64,000 nt of DNA from Asterias rubens (taxonomy: Eukaryota; Echinodermata; Asteroidea; Forcipulatida; Asteriidae), in NCBI RefSeq assembly GCF_902459465.1, contig NC_047081.1, positions 9,329,883 to 9,393,882 on the forward strand. The letters run 5' to 3'. Positions 41,140 through 52,500 of the stretch are shown one piece after another (the stretch's first letter is position 1; each line of letters opens with the position of its first letter). The notes below the pieces were generated by a model. It saw only the letters and a program-made list of their open reading frames with translations. It had not been told where the DNA came from and did no database searches. A program made the position numbers and the translations under genes.

Positions 41140-44100
41140 ATGAGAGCAAGAATGAACACTCGACTGCGGTGGAAGGTTTTAATGTCCTGCCGGAACAATA
41201 TGAGAAAACCAGTGCGTGAACTGCTGAGTAAAAACTTGTGAGTATTGTCATGGTTGTCATTCATCTCTCCACTGTGTCTACATGCAGGGCCATAAATGAT
41301 AAGTGGATTGACCCACCCTAGCTTTTCAGTCATGCATGCAAGGCTGCAGGCAGCCTTTTTTTTTTAATAGCTCTTTGTATTTTTACGTTTTAACCTCTAC
41401 TGGATCCCACTGAATAAGTTTCCGTATGGCGCCACCACTTTTTACAAAAAAGGGATATTTCTACCTCCATGATCTCATTGAGGTAAATTATATCATATAT
41501 AATTTCATATAACATGAAAAAGTGTTGGCGCCATACAGAAACTTTTCCCGATCCCCTCTACTCATTTACATTGCCTTTGAATTGATTTTGATTGTGATTT
41601 GATACTGTGGAAATAAACTGATTGATTGTTTGATTAGTTTTTACCCCTTTGCCATTGACCTAGGGAATTTGACCTCAACCATTAAGCCAATTTTAAAGTT
41701 CAGATTAGCTTTGGAGTTAGACTTTGGTAGCCTGCCGCATGTGTGACAAACTGTATGTTTAGAAACATAGTATGTTTAGAAACATACCGTAAACGAGGTT
41801 CTGAAGGTAATTGGACTAGCTTTAGCCCAACCTTTTTGCAAAGATTCAGCTTGGCCACAAAAGGGGGCTAGGCTACATAAACACGGTTTTTTTATATAAC
41901 GACGATTAAAAACAGCATAACATTTTTTTTAAATAATTTTTCAACCAAAAATATTTGAATCGGGAGAAATATTTCTGGAGATTTCTGTGGGTTGTTGTCC
42001 ATTTGCAAATGCTCGCTCAGCATGGTTGTTCTTACATGAAAATACCATGCAGTATTTTGCTGTTTTCTTAGCAAGAATAGACACACTTTGTATTCTGCTG
42101 AAACTTTCATGGGTGACTTTTATTGCCGTTGATACTTTACAGGTGCGAAGTTGAAGAATGGAATGGAGATGAACCTATGCCAAGGCATGAACTTTTGAAG
42201 AGAGTGGCTGGAAAGAATGGCCTCTACTGCTCTGCGGCCAATAGGATTGACAGAGAACTACTCGATGCAGCAGGTTTGAAATCAATGATAGTCGCAAATT
42301 AGTTCTCTTTGAATTTCAAGTTCATTAAAGACCCTGGACACTATTGGTAATTGTCAAAGACCAGTCTTCTCACTTAGTGTATCTCAACATATGCATAAAA
42401 TAACAAACCTGTGAAAATTTGAGCTCAATTGGTCATCAAAGTTGCGAGATAACAATAAAAGAAAAAACATCTTGTCACACGAAGTTGTGTGCTTTGAGAT
42501 GCTTGATTTCGAGACCTCAAATTCTAAATCTGAGGTCTTGAAATCAAATTCGTGGAAAATTACTTCTTTCTCGAAAACTACGTCACTTCGATCAGAGGGA
42601 GCCGTTTCTCACAATGTTTTATACTATCAACAGCTCCCCATTATTCGTTACCGAGTAAGGTTTTATGTTGTTAATTAATTTGAGTATTACCAATAGTGTC
42701 CACTGCCTTTAAACATTACCTCACAGTTTACTTTACGCTCAAATAGCCTGTATGAACATCAGCTCCCAGTTCACTTTGATATGCAACCACGGAGGAAGGT
42801 GCAAATGAGCAAGAAATTTTACCTTAGCTTTTTGCGCCAACAAGTTAATTTCCCACCCACTTTGCACTTACATGTTAGGCCCCTGAGATCTGTGGCTGTA
42901 CATGGAATTATGAACTCTCACCCACTTACGGCACATACACACTTTTCCTCCATCATAGTATCACCATGGAGAGAGAATGCATGCTGTAAATGGGTACAAG
43001 CTCATTTAATCCACCCAACCACAAGCCAGCTTTGATCGTTAAAATGTCACTATCAATTTTCCCAATAGGTCCGAGCCTGAAGGTGATCAGCACTTTTGCA
43101 GTTGGCGTTGATCCTATCGAACCTCAGCTTCTTAAAGAAAGGTCCTTTGAGATAAATCTTGGTCTCTTATAAAATTATGAGGACTTTCTGTCCTCATCTA
43201 TGTAGTTTTACAAATTTCACTAAGTCAGAGATATTCACATAACTTTGGTCGCACCCTGAACTGATGTATGGTACACCACAACCAAAATTCTTTGTTTGGA
43301 AAAAACTTAACTATATTTCAGACTAATATTTAGTATTCATAATCCCGGATGCAAATTTCCATCTATTACATTTTTTCAGACAAAAAGAAGCTGACTTCTT
43401 GCTTCGTTGGTATAATCTTGCAAATGTTTTGATGGGTTTACTAACCTCTAATCAAATACGTCACTTTTTGAAAGTAGAAAAACAAGAAAAGTGCTCAATT
43501 TGCTTTATACCGTATCAAAAGCAGCCATACTTCTAACCAAGTATGTTATTGTTGTCATTTATTTTAAGAGTGATTTCCAAATGTAAACCTTCCCTTTATG
43601 ATCTGCAGGAGCGTGGTGTTGTGCAATTCTCCCGGAGCCTCAATGGAGTCTTGTGCTGAGATGACTATTGCTCTTCTCCTTGCAACATCCAGGCGCATCA
43701 TTGAGGCATGCCTCTTTGCTAAAAGGTAAAGAAAATGGCTTAAACCATAGTTTTTTAAACCTTGGTTGGTAAGTACTTGGGCTGTGACATTGCTAAGCAA
43801 GGTCAGGTCAAAATTTCATAACTGCGGATACCGAGTCTCAGACACGGCAGCTGTGGCAATCCTCATCGGATCGCATTGGTTGGGCGGCACTATGTCCCCA
43901 TGATGGATACTAGAGAATAATGATGATGAGTAAATATTTCTCAACAATTTCCTGCTAAGCATTAAGCATAGGATGGCCAGTCACAGATCGTGTGACATGT
44001 GACACTGACATTGTGGCTGGTAACCTTACATATTCTGATGAGCATAATTTTGTCTTAAGTGCTTGGAAATCATCTTCATCATATCTGTTTAAGGCCGTTG

Positions 44101-46165
44101 TCTAGTCTGTTCTAGGTTGGCTGCTTTCTCCCTATGGCTCTCCTCCACTTGGCACTGTTCTATATTTGCATTTTATTAAAAGCTGTTTGGGGCCAAGCTA
44201 AAAGGGTTCAAGATGGCTGGTGTTAATGCTCATTGATGTTGTGCCTTCTCTTAAACAGTGGTGCTCCCAAATCCTGGCTTCACCTCTGGATGTGTGGACC
44301 AGGCCTGTCAGGCAGCACTGTAGGAATTATTAGTACTGGGTGTATAGGTCAGGCCATAGGTCAACGGCTCAAACCATTTCAAGTCAGGAGGTTTCTATAC
44401 AGTGGGCAAACTCCAAAACCTGGAGGGGAGAATTTACCCGCGGAATTTGGTTTAGTAGATTGCAGAAAAATAGTCAATGGTCTGACGTTTTTACCCCAGC
44501 AGAGTCTTTCTTGAAGGCTAAGTGACAACAAGAAAGACTCTTGCTACATACGAAATGTCAGGCCATCAACTACTTTTTGCATTACTCCTTTAGGTTGGTA
44601 AGCAGTTTGCAACAGCTAATTCTATTTTCTATGGTTCTAATACTGAGATAGTTCAAATAAATTTTGAGAGCCAATTTACTTTATTTTCTTTGTAAAGCCT
44701 TTACCTCAAGTTTTCCCCTCTGGCGCTGTGTCGGGAGGGTTGTCTTATAAAAAAAACGGTATAACACAATATTAATATTTTTGAAATAACATTTTGCAGT
44801 GTCTCTTGATGATCTGGTCAAGCAGTCTGATTTCGTCGTAGTCTGTTGTGCCTCTACACCAGAGACTCGAGGAATGTTTAATCTTGAAGCCTTCAGGAAG
44901 ATGAAGAAATCTGCAATCTTCATCAACACCAGTAGGTATGTAGGGGGCTCAGGAGAAGAGGGCTCAGGAGAAGAAAGCATATGCTCCAAATCCTGTGTGC
45001 TCAAGTTTCAAACTTCAACCACTCCTTAAACTTTGTCCACTCTCTGTTAGAGACTTTAAACAGCTAATGTAGGATTTAAACCCATCGCCTTTCTTGTGAC
45101 TAATTTTGAGCAGATTGTCTGACCTGTAGATCACCGAGCTTGGCCTTGGTTGCGTTTTGGTGATCTTAACCAACAACTGATTCGGTCATTAGCCAGTGAG
45201 TCACCAAAGGCCGACTCAACCGAAACAGTTAAAGGTTACGACCTCCAAAACGCACCCCTGGTAGCCAGAGGCAGTATTCATTGTCCCCAATGCAAATTTA
45301 ATATTTTGAGCAGATGTCTGTCGATTATCTAGCTTGCCTGGTAGACAGAGCCAGTATTCTTTATCCCCATGCAAATCAACATATATATCTCATATATAAT
45401 GAGAGATTTTTCCCTCAAGGGGTGGTGTTATGAATCAGGATGATCTTGTAGAAGCTTTACAGTCTGGGATGATAGGAGCAGCTGGTTTGGATGTCACTAC
45501 CCCAGAACCACTCCCTGTGGAACACCCACTGCTCAAGATGAACAACTGTGGTAAGATGACTAAAATATCAAGCAAAAAATGAGGCCATATTACAGCAGAT
45601 AAGAAAGAGAACTGAAAGCCAAAAGACCGATCCTTTGTGCAGAATTGGTTGGAGAGGCTCACGTGTTCTTGCTCACACATGCGCCATGGGCGCCGCCTAA
45701 TGGATTGGTCTATTACTTGGTCAAGGTGAACAACTTACCATAACTTAATTTTGCCTGCAATACTATGATATAGTTTTTAAAGTGATGCGTAAAACATTTT
45801 ATTTTGTTGCCGCAAGTCTAAATGTTTTGAAAAAAAAGTGGCTCTCCATGCCTCCGATGACCAATTGAGCCACAATTTGGCCACTGCTTAGTCATGCAAA
45901 TTGTTAACACCTGTCGCTGATTTTGACCATCGTGGCCTTATGCTATAACACCTTCATGAAATTTAGCCAAATAGTACAAATCAAAGTATTCTTCAAATAC
46001 AACCATAAGGAGTTCAAAGCTAGTTTTTTTCTCCCCCCACCCTAATCCAACCCAGTTGTCCTACCCCATGGTATGTTATCAGCAATGGACATGTACATGA
46101 TGGCTGCACAGAATCTTGTGGCTGCTCTTGAAGGAAAACCAGCACCATCTCAAGTCACATTATGA
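41140..46165 (+). CDS. Divergent GRHPR-like paralogue, 8 exons, open frame
   Basis: Exons: 41140-41237, 42143-42273, 43069-43141, 43609-43725, 44259-44449, 44800-44935, 45420-45550, 46056-46165. Phases match GRHPR exon by exon and no stop interrupts the 328-residue frame. Exons 2-7 have the same lengths as in GRHPR; exon 8 is 12 nt shorter. Arg249, Glu278 and His297 of the catalytic triad are kept. The Rossmann motif, however, reads S-T-G-C-I-G instead of [14 protein letters not shown] has become [14 protein letters not shown] has become AVGVDP; and CLLTDR has become CSAANR. The intron 3 donor is weak (AAAG|gtcctt). No presequence-like N-terminus precedes the start; the first of two in-frame ATGs (41140, 41152) is chosen because a stop precedes it. 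Either a neofunctionalised protein or a young pseudogene still open; activity as a reductase is doubtful. Confidence 0.85.
41418..41550. mobile_element. MITE family H copy
   Basis: AAGTTTCCGTATGGCGCCAC and TTGGCGCCATACAGAAACTT as inverted ends. In intron 1 of the GRHPR-like paralogue. Confidence 0.75.
42326..42712 (+). mobile_element. MITE family A, full length
   Basis: AAAGACCCTGGACACTATTG to CCAATAGTGTCCACTGCCTT; same length and order as the 36418 copy. Intron 2 of the paralogue. It occupies a different intron from the GRHPR copy, so the two were separate insertions. Confidence 0.88.
44455..44640. mobile_element. Interspersed family I copy
   Basis: ATAGTCAATGGTCTGACGTT, AGCAGAGTCTTTCTTGAAGG, a mirrored AAGAAAGACTCTTGCTACAT and GCAACAGCTAATTCTA. 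Pieces recur at 20105-20160 and 63222-63303. It starts almost at the exon 5 donor of the GRHPR-like gene. Confidence 0.6.
45650..45715 (+). mobile_element. MITE family J, right half
   Basis: GAGAGGCTCACGTGTTCTTG and CCTAATGGATTGGTCTATTA match the right half of the 30116 element. Confidence 0.6.
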
Positions 46166-46373
46166 TGCAAAGGATATATCTCGTTGAATTGCTTCAGGTT
46201 TGACAACAAGAGTGAGTTTGTAATATTTTTCTTTTAAATTCAGAATAACTGCCTTTATTTCAATTACCTTAAATCAACGACCTCTACCTCATTTTAAGCA
46301 TAATCTACTACTGCATGGGTGGGAGACATTGCTGACCGAAAGATATGTAATTATGCTCCGAGTATAAGGTCTT

Positions 46374-46515
46374 TAGCCCGGGCTATACTTCCTACAAATG
46401 CTTTGTGCGAAGCGAATTTAACGTCACAGGTCTGTATTTGCTGTGAATGTTTCGCAGCAGTTCAGTACATCTCAACTGTGGCGAATCGTTCGTTGCGAAT
46501 TTGTAACATCAAAGA
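46374..46515. mobile_element. MITE family D, truncated
   Basis: TAGCCCGGGCTATACTTCCT, then AACGTCACAG and TTCGTTGCGAATTTGTAAC. The right terminus is missing. Confidence 0.55.
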
Positions 46516-46737
46516 GTGTCCTCAGAACTAGATCGAGGACCACAGTTTTTTTTTATAACTGAAGAATCTAAACTTTCACCAGGCAGCCACAAAACAAGTC
46601 TGATTTCACATAAAATACTAAGATTATACATCCCTATTAAGAAAACCATCCAATCTTTCCAGGTTTATACTAAACCTTATGCACATGACGTCATCTTAGA
46701 ACAGTGCCCTCGCCTAGAGGTTAAGAGGAGGCTGTTT

Positions 46738-47016
46738 ATTATCAATTTTGTTTTTTTACCCATACACCGATGTGTGTTAGCACTGTATACTCAGTACTTT
46801 CCCGAGTCCTGCGAAAAAATATCAGTCATGTTACTCGGGTGGGATTCGAACCCACGACCCTTGCAATTCTAGAGCAGTGTCTTACCAACTAGACTACCGA
46901 GGTTGCCCGGTAGCTAGAGGCAGTTTGAATCCCATGTTTTGGCAGTGGGTACTGCAACGATATAAGAGATGTGCTAACACACATCGGTGTATGGGTAAAA
47001 AAAAACAAAGTTAATA
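46738..47016. mobile_element. Foldback element enclosing a tRNA-like core
   Basis: Inverted arms (left GATGTGTGTTAGCA ending 46782; right TGCTAACACACATC starting 46972) are perfect over at least 32 bases. The interior, read on the minus strand at 46905-46837, is tRNA-like: TAGTCTAGTTGGTAAGACAC (A box) and GTGGGTTCGAATCCCAC (T arm). The anticodon arm is weak, so a working tRNA is unlikely. Confidence 0.65.
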
Positions 47017-47464
47017 ATCTTTATCCCCGATGCAAATTTAACATCTCTTAGGCTGTTTATTATTTGCCATTCAAAACAAAAAGCAAATTCGACACATACT
47101 TTATAGCTAATGGACTTTTTTATTGCACCTATAATCATGGCACTCAAAAATGTGTTGTCCTTTCAAAGTTCAGGAAGAAACAAACAAAATAAATTAGAGG
47201 GAAAAAAAGTATGTATGGGAATAAATATAAAACAATATATTCACATAGAAACAATGAGATTCAAATCTGATTAAATAAATATGAGAAATTATTGTGGCAA
47301 ACTTTGTATAATAAACATATATATTAAAACATTTTTTTACTGAGTTGTATTTATAAAAGGACGTTAACAACTTAAGTTGTTATTGATTTATGAGAAATGT
47401 TTCAATTATGATTTTAAATCACCTTCAAAATTGACAGTTTTTCCCTTTTATATGAATATTTATC

Positions 47465-47851
47465 AAAGGCACTGGACACTATTGGCAATTACTCAAAATA
47501 ATTGTTAGCATAAAAACTGGCTTGGTAACAAGCAATGGAGAGCTGTGTTGATAGTATAAAACATTGTGATAAACGGCTCCCTCTGAAGTAACAGGTTTTT
47601 GAGAAAAGAGGAAATTTTTCACTCAAATACTTGAATCTGATACAATACTTCAAGCCTGAAGCCTTTTTAGGCATATGAAAGCACACAAATTTGTGCAACA
47701 GTGGTGTCTTATCTTTCGTTATTCTCTTGCAACTTTGAAGACAAATTAAGTCCAAATTTTCACATTTTGGTTATTTTATGCATATGTCTTGATACACCTA
47801 GAGAGAATACTGATCTTTGACAAATTTTACCAAAGGTGTCCAGCGCCTTTA
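47465..47851 (-). mobile_element. MITE family A, full length, diverged
   Basis: AAAGGCACTGGACACTATTG to GGTGTCCAGCGCCTTTA; orientation is opposite to the 36418 copy (CATTGTGATAAACGGCTCCC precedes GCATATGTCTTGATACACC). Confidence 0.8.
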
Positions 47852-48522
47852 AAATATTGTCAATGACCCAATTTTTAAAAATGTGTCCCTGAAGGTCTTT
47901 TTGATGTGTTATTTGTGAGTGTAAATGAGTACAACCAAGTCATGATGTGATACGTCATGTACGGCTGATGCCATTTCAACATAGTGCAATTACTTCTGGT
48001 GAAATATATTGTGCCAACAATTCTGATTAATTTTGTTGACATAATTTATAACATTAGATTTGTTTTTAAGCCTCAAATGTTGAGAAAAAAGCCGAGTTGC
48101 TGGTTTCCGAGATGTACCCTGCTCTGTATTTCGTATGAGAAAATTAACTGAAAGAAAATATAGCAGCAAAAACCAAAGCCTCACGAGTTGTCACTGATTA
48201 GGTACAACAAGAAATTATTCATTATGAATTCGTTGTGCTTAAATAGATTGCACTATATGCCTCTAGATTGTCTTTTTAAAAAATCCTTCTTGAGAAAAGA
48301 AGTGAAACCTACTATGAAAAAATACCACTCTTCTTCTACCATGATTTTAAGTACATGTACTTTTTTTCGTTGAGAAATTCCTTGCACGGTAGGAAAAGGC
48401 ACGATTGGCTCTTTATACTCTTTGAAAAAATAACCGTTTGCCCAATCTTCTTGTGTTTATATGTACAGTTTAATTAACAAGACAAATGAGTGCATTTACC
48501 CTTCCATATTTTGCAATAGGAG

Positions 48523-48708
48523 GACTTTGGAACGCTAGGTGGCAGCAGACTCACCAGGTAAAAACAAATTGTATTCTTTATCCCGATGCAAAACTGACAT
48601 TTATTAAATATGGTAAATTTCCATTGTTTGCGTAGTTCTGAGCATGCGCACATGACTGAGAACAACAGGTTTACCTTGTAAGTCTGCTGCCACCTAGCGT
48701 TCCAAAGG
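48523..48708. mobile_element. MITE with GGAACGCTAGGTGGCAGC ends
   Basis: TTTGGAACGCTAGGTGGCAG and CTGCCACCTAGCGTTCCAAA are exact inverted ends. The inner AGACTCACCAGGTAAA / TTTACCTTGTAAGTCT pairs imperfectly. Confidence 0.85.
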
Positions 48709-49500
48709 TCCCCCCATCGTGATTTTCCAATAGATCATCACAAATAATCTTTTACTTTACTACAAATATACAAATTGCACTACTATTTTTTATTTTTTAA
48801 TTGAGATGTTGTGGTGCAATTATATTACTATTATTATAAAACAAAATTTATATCTGTAATATATTGTCAGGCACTATATAAGTAATATATAAAAGAGTAC
48901 AATCACGACGCCTGTGGCGTGTCATCTTTACCAATATATGTTGCAAGAAAATGTATTAAATTGCTGTACTGAAATAATTGAAACTCTTCTAATCAGCCTT
49001 TGTTTTGTATCTCTCGAAACAGTTAAAACCACAATTAAAAAGGACTGAGACAACTTTGATTAAGGATTCACCTTGTTACACTTCAACCAGTATAAAAAAG
49101 TCACACTCTGCAGAATTTTGTTCCTTTTGAAATATTGTTATACATGCACTTGGCGATGTATATATACGCGTAGATGAAGTCCAAAGATCACCATTTTCTG
49201 CGCCTAACCAACATGTACGCACCATGTACAGGCTTTAAACTCGCGTCATGCCGTTGCTTTGTTTTGGTACGTAAATTTCACTGGTAGATTGCTCCTAAAT
49301 TTGTCAGTCTTACGTAAATTGTCTGACCTGTAATCGGTTTACGTTGATTCTGAAATCTGTGGCCATCTTTGTTGTGTACCCTGTATGCGATTATGGGTAA
49401 AGCACAATTAACCGATAAGGTATCAGCCTTTTTTTTCCTTGCAGCCTCGGGTCCATCACGCAATCTTTGGATGAGATGAAAAGCAGCATGATGTGAAGGT

Positions 49501-52500
49501 CTATAATACAGTATTCATTATATCAGCCTCATTCCAAGGCGCTTGTGTGTACTGGTAGATCGGCTTCAGAAGATCCGGATCGTTATTAATATCATCGCTA
49601 TTTCTACGCCATTTTTTATCATCCCCTCCAGCGGGGCTGAAATTTTCATCTGCTTTTGACGGCCGGAGTTTGGATTTCCTCGACTGGCTTGACGATCTCT
49701 TGGGACGGGCTCCTGAGCCGGAATCCGCTGAGGACTTATTGGACGCTTCTTCGGAACTGGTGGAGTACTTTCGACCGTCTCCAAGTGAGGGCCTGCGAGG
49801 GTGCTGTTGTGAGCGTTTGTGTTTCTTGTGTGAGGCTTTCCTGGTGTTTCTGTTGTCGGGAGTGATGTTGTGAGTTTTGGAGTGGACTAGAAGTTTGATG
49901 CCGGCATCGTCTTCCAGGGCTACGTGGGCAAGTTTTTCATTGGACGGTGCCCATGCGGCATTTTGGGGCACGCTACTGTCAGCAGGAGCGTTCTGTATGG
50001 TTGAAAGTCAATGGGAATTGTTAATTTTATTTAATTAGAGCTAGTTAATATGGACACTTTGTTTGATACAAAAGAACAAATTGTACAAACATTTTCATAC
50101 ATGCAAAAAGTCTGGAACAAAAAAACATGAATTGATTTGACAAGTAAATTATTTTGCCTCTGCAGCAGCAGTTGGGAAATGAAATGTAATTTTGAACTAT
50201 TTCCGTTTATGTTAAACTGATTTCTGAATCTGAAAACAGTATACCAGTAGCACTGTGCTTGAAGCAATAGTTTGCATATTGTGTTGTTTTCTAGTCTCTG
50301 AGTAACTGAAGCAGAAAAAAAATTCATACAGATTTTCACCAAAATTGGTGAAACAGAAAGAACAGAATATGAAGACATTCAACAAGGAGCTAAACTTTGT
50401 AATCATCAAATTGTATAAAAAAAACCTGCAAAACAAAAACATGAAAACATGAAATGATAAGATGATAAAATATCCAAAGAAATGGCTGACCTTTTTGCAT
50501 TCAGAGTAACATGGAAGGCATAGATGTGTTGAACTCAGTACTCCAACTGAACATTGAGAGAAGAAACCCACCACATGCAGCAAATCAACCACGACAACCC
50601 AGAGTGCACAGGAGAGATGAGATAGAATGAGAAGGGAAGCAAGGGGAGAGAAAAAGAACGCAAAATAAAACCACCACCATTTTTAGTTTAGAGCTAGAGG
50701 TGTATGTGAATGTGGGAGATCGGGAGATGGGTTGGGGTCAGAAGCTGACATCATTAACCCGAAGTTACAGATAACTATTTTCAATATTTGACCAAAAATT
50801 TTTCAAGCAAGATTCGACAAGGTCAAGAGAAGAGATTTTTTCACGCAAACTTTGACAAGTTCCTTGTAGATTTCTTCGCGCAAAATTTGACAAGTTATAT
50901 AAGCCTTGTAGATTTTTTCAAGCAAAATTCGACAAGTTCCATGTAGATTTTTTTGAGCAAAATTCGACAAATTCACAAGGCTATAGCCTTGTAGATTTTT
51001 TCAAGCAAAATTCGACAAGTTCCATGTAGATTTTTGTGAGCAAAATTCGACAAGTTCACAAGGCTATATATAGCCTTGTAGATTTTTTTCGAGCAAAATT
51101 CAACAAGTTCCATATAGATTTTTTCGCGACAAATTTGACAATTTCACAAGGCTTGTAGATTTTTATCCAGCAAAATTTGACAAGTTCACAAGGCTAAAGC
51201 CTTGTAGATTTTTATCGAGCAAACATCGACAAGTTCACAAGGCTATAGCCTTGTAGAATTTTTTCGAGCAAAATTCGACAAGTTCACAAGGCCTTGTAGA
51301 TTTTTTTCAAGCAAAATTCGACAAGTTCACAAGGCTAAAGCCTTGTAGATTTTTATCGAGCATAATTCGACAAGTTCACAAGGCTATATATAGCCTTGTA
51401 GGTTTTTTTCGAGCAAAATTCGACAAGTTCACAAGGCCTTGAAGATTTTTATCGAGCAAAATTCGACAAGTTCACAAGGCACTATATAGCCTTGTAGATT
51501 TTTTTCGAGCAAAATTCGACAAGTTCACAAGGTTATAGCCTTGTAGATTTTTTACGAGCAAAATTCGACAAGTTCCATGTAGATTTCTTCGCGCCAAATT
51601 TGACAATTTCACAAGGCTATAGCCTTGTAGATTTTTATCGAGCAAAATTCGACAAGTTCACAAGGCTATAGCCTTGTAGATTTTTTTCCAGCAAAATTCG
51701 ACAAGTTCACAAGGCTATAGCCTTGTAGATTTTTTCGAGCAAAATTTGACAAGTTCACAAGGCCTTGTAGATTTTTTTCAAGCAAAATTCAACAAGTTCA
51801 CAAGGCTATACATTTGGGCCTTGTACATTTTTATCGAGCAAAATTCGACAAGTTCACAAGGCCTTGTAGATTTTTTTCAAGCAAAATTCAACAAGTTCAC
51901 AAGGCTATAGCCTTGTAAATTTTTTTCAAGCAAAATTCAACAAGTTCACAAGGCTATAGCCTTGTAGATTTTTATCGAGCATAATTCGACAAGTTCACAA
52001 GGCTATAGCCTTGTAGATTTTTATCGAGCAAAATTCAACAAGTTCACAAGGCTATAGCCTTGTAGATTTTTTTCAAGCAAAATTCGACAAGTTCACAAGG
52101 CCTTGTAGATTTTTTTCAAGCAAAATTCGACAAGTTCACAAAGCTATAGCCTTGTAGATTTTTATCGAGCATAATTCGACAAGTTCACAAGGCTATAGCC
52201 TTGTAGATTTTTATCGAGCAAAATTTGACAAGTTCACAAGGCTAAAGCCTTGTAGATTTTTATCGAGCATAATTCGACAAGTTCACAAGGCTATAGCCTT
52301 GTAGATTTTTTTCAAGCAAAATTCGACAAGTTCCATGTAGATTTCTTCGCGCCAAATTTGACAATTTCACAAGGCTATAGCCTTGTAGATTTTTATCGAG
52401 CAAAATTCGACAAGTTCACAAGGCTATAGCCTTGTAGATTTTTTTCCAGCAAAATTCGACAAGTTCACAAGGCTATAGCCTTGTAGATTTTTTCGAGCAA

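Larger units (their letters stand above)
46200..49490. other. Intergenic between the GRHPR-like gene and the tail gene
   Basis: No exon recognised; the two genes converge here. It holds the element at 46738, a family A copy at 47465 and an inverted-repeat element at 48523. Confidence 0.5.

Noticed and set aside
46837-46905. Possible minus-strand tRNA gene
   Set aside because: The T arm is good but the anticodon arm does not form and the apparent triplet would read a stop codon; treated as a tRNA-like element.
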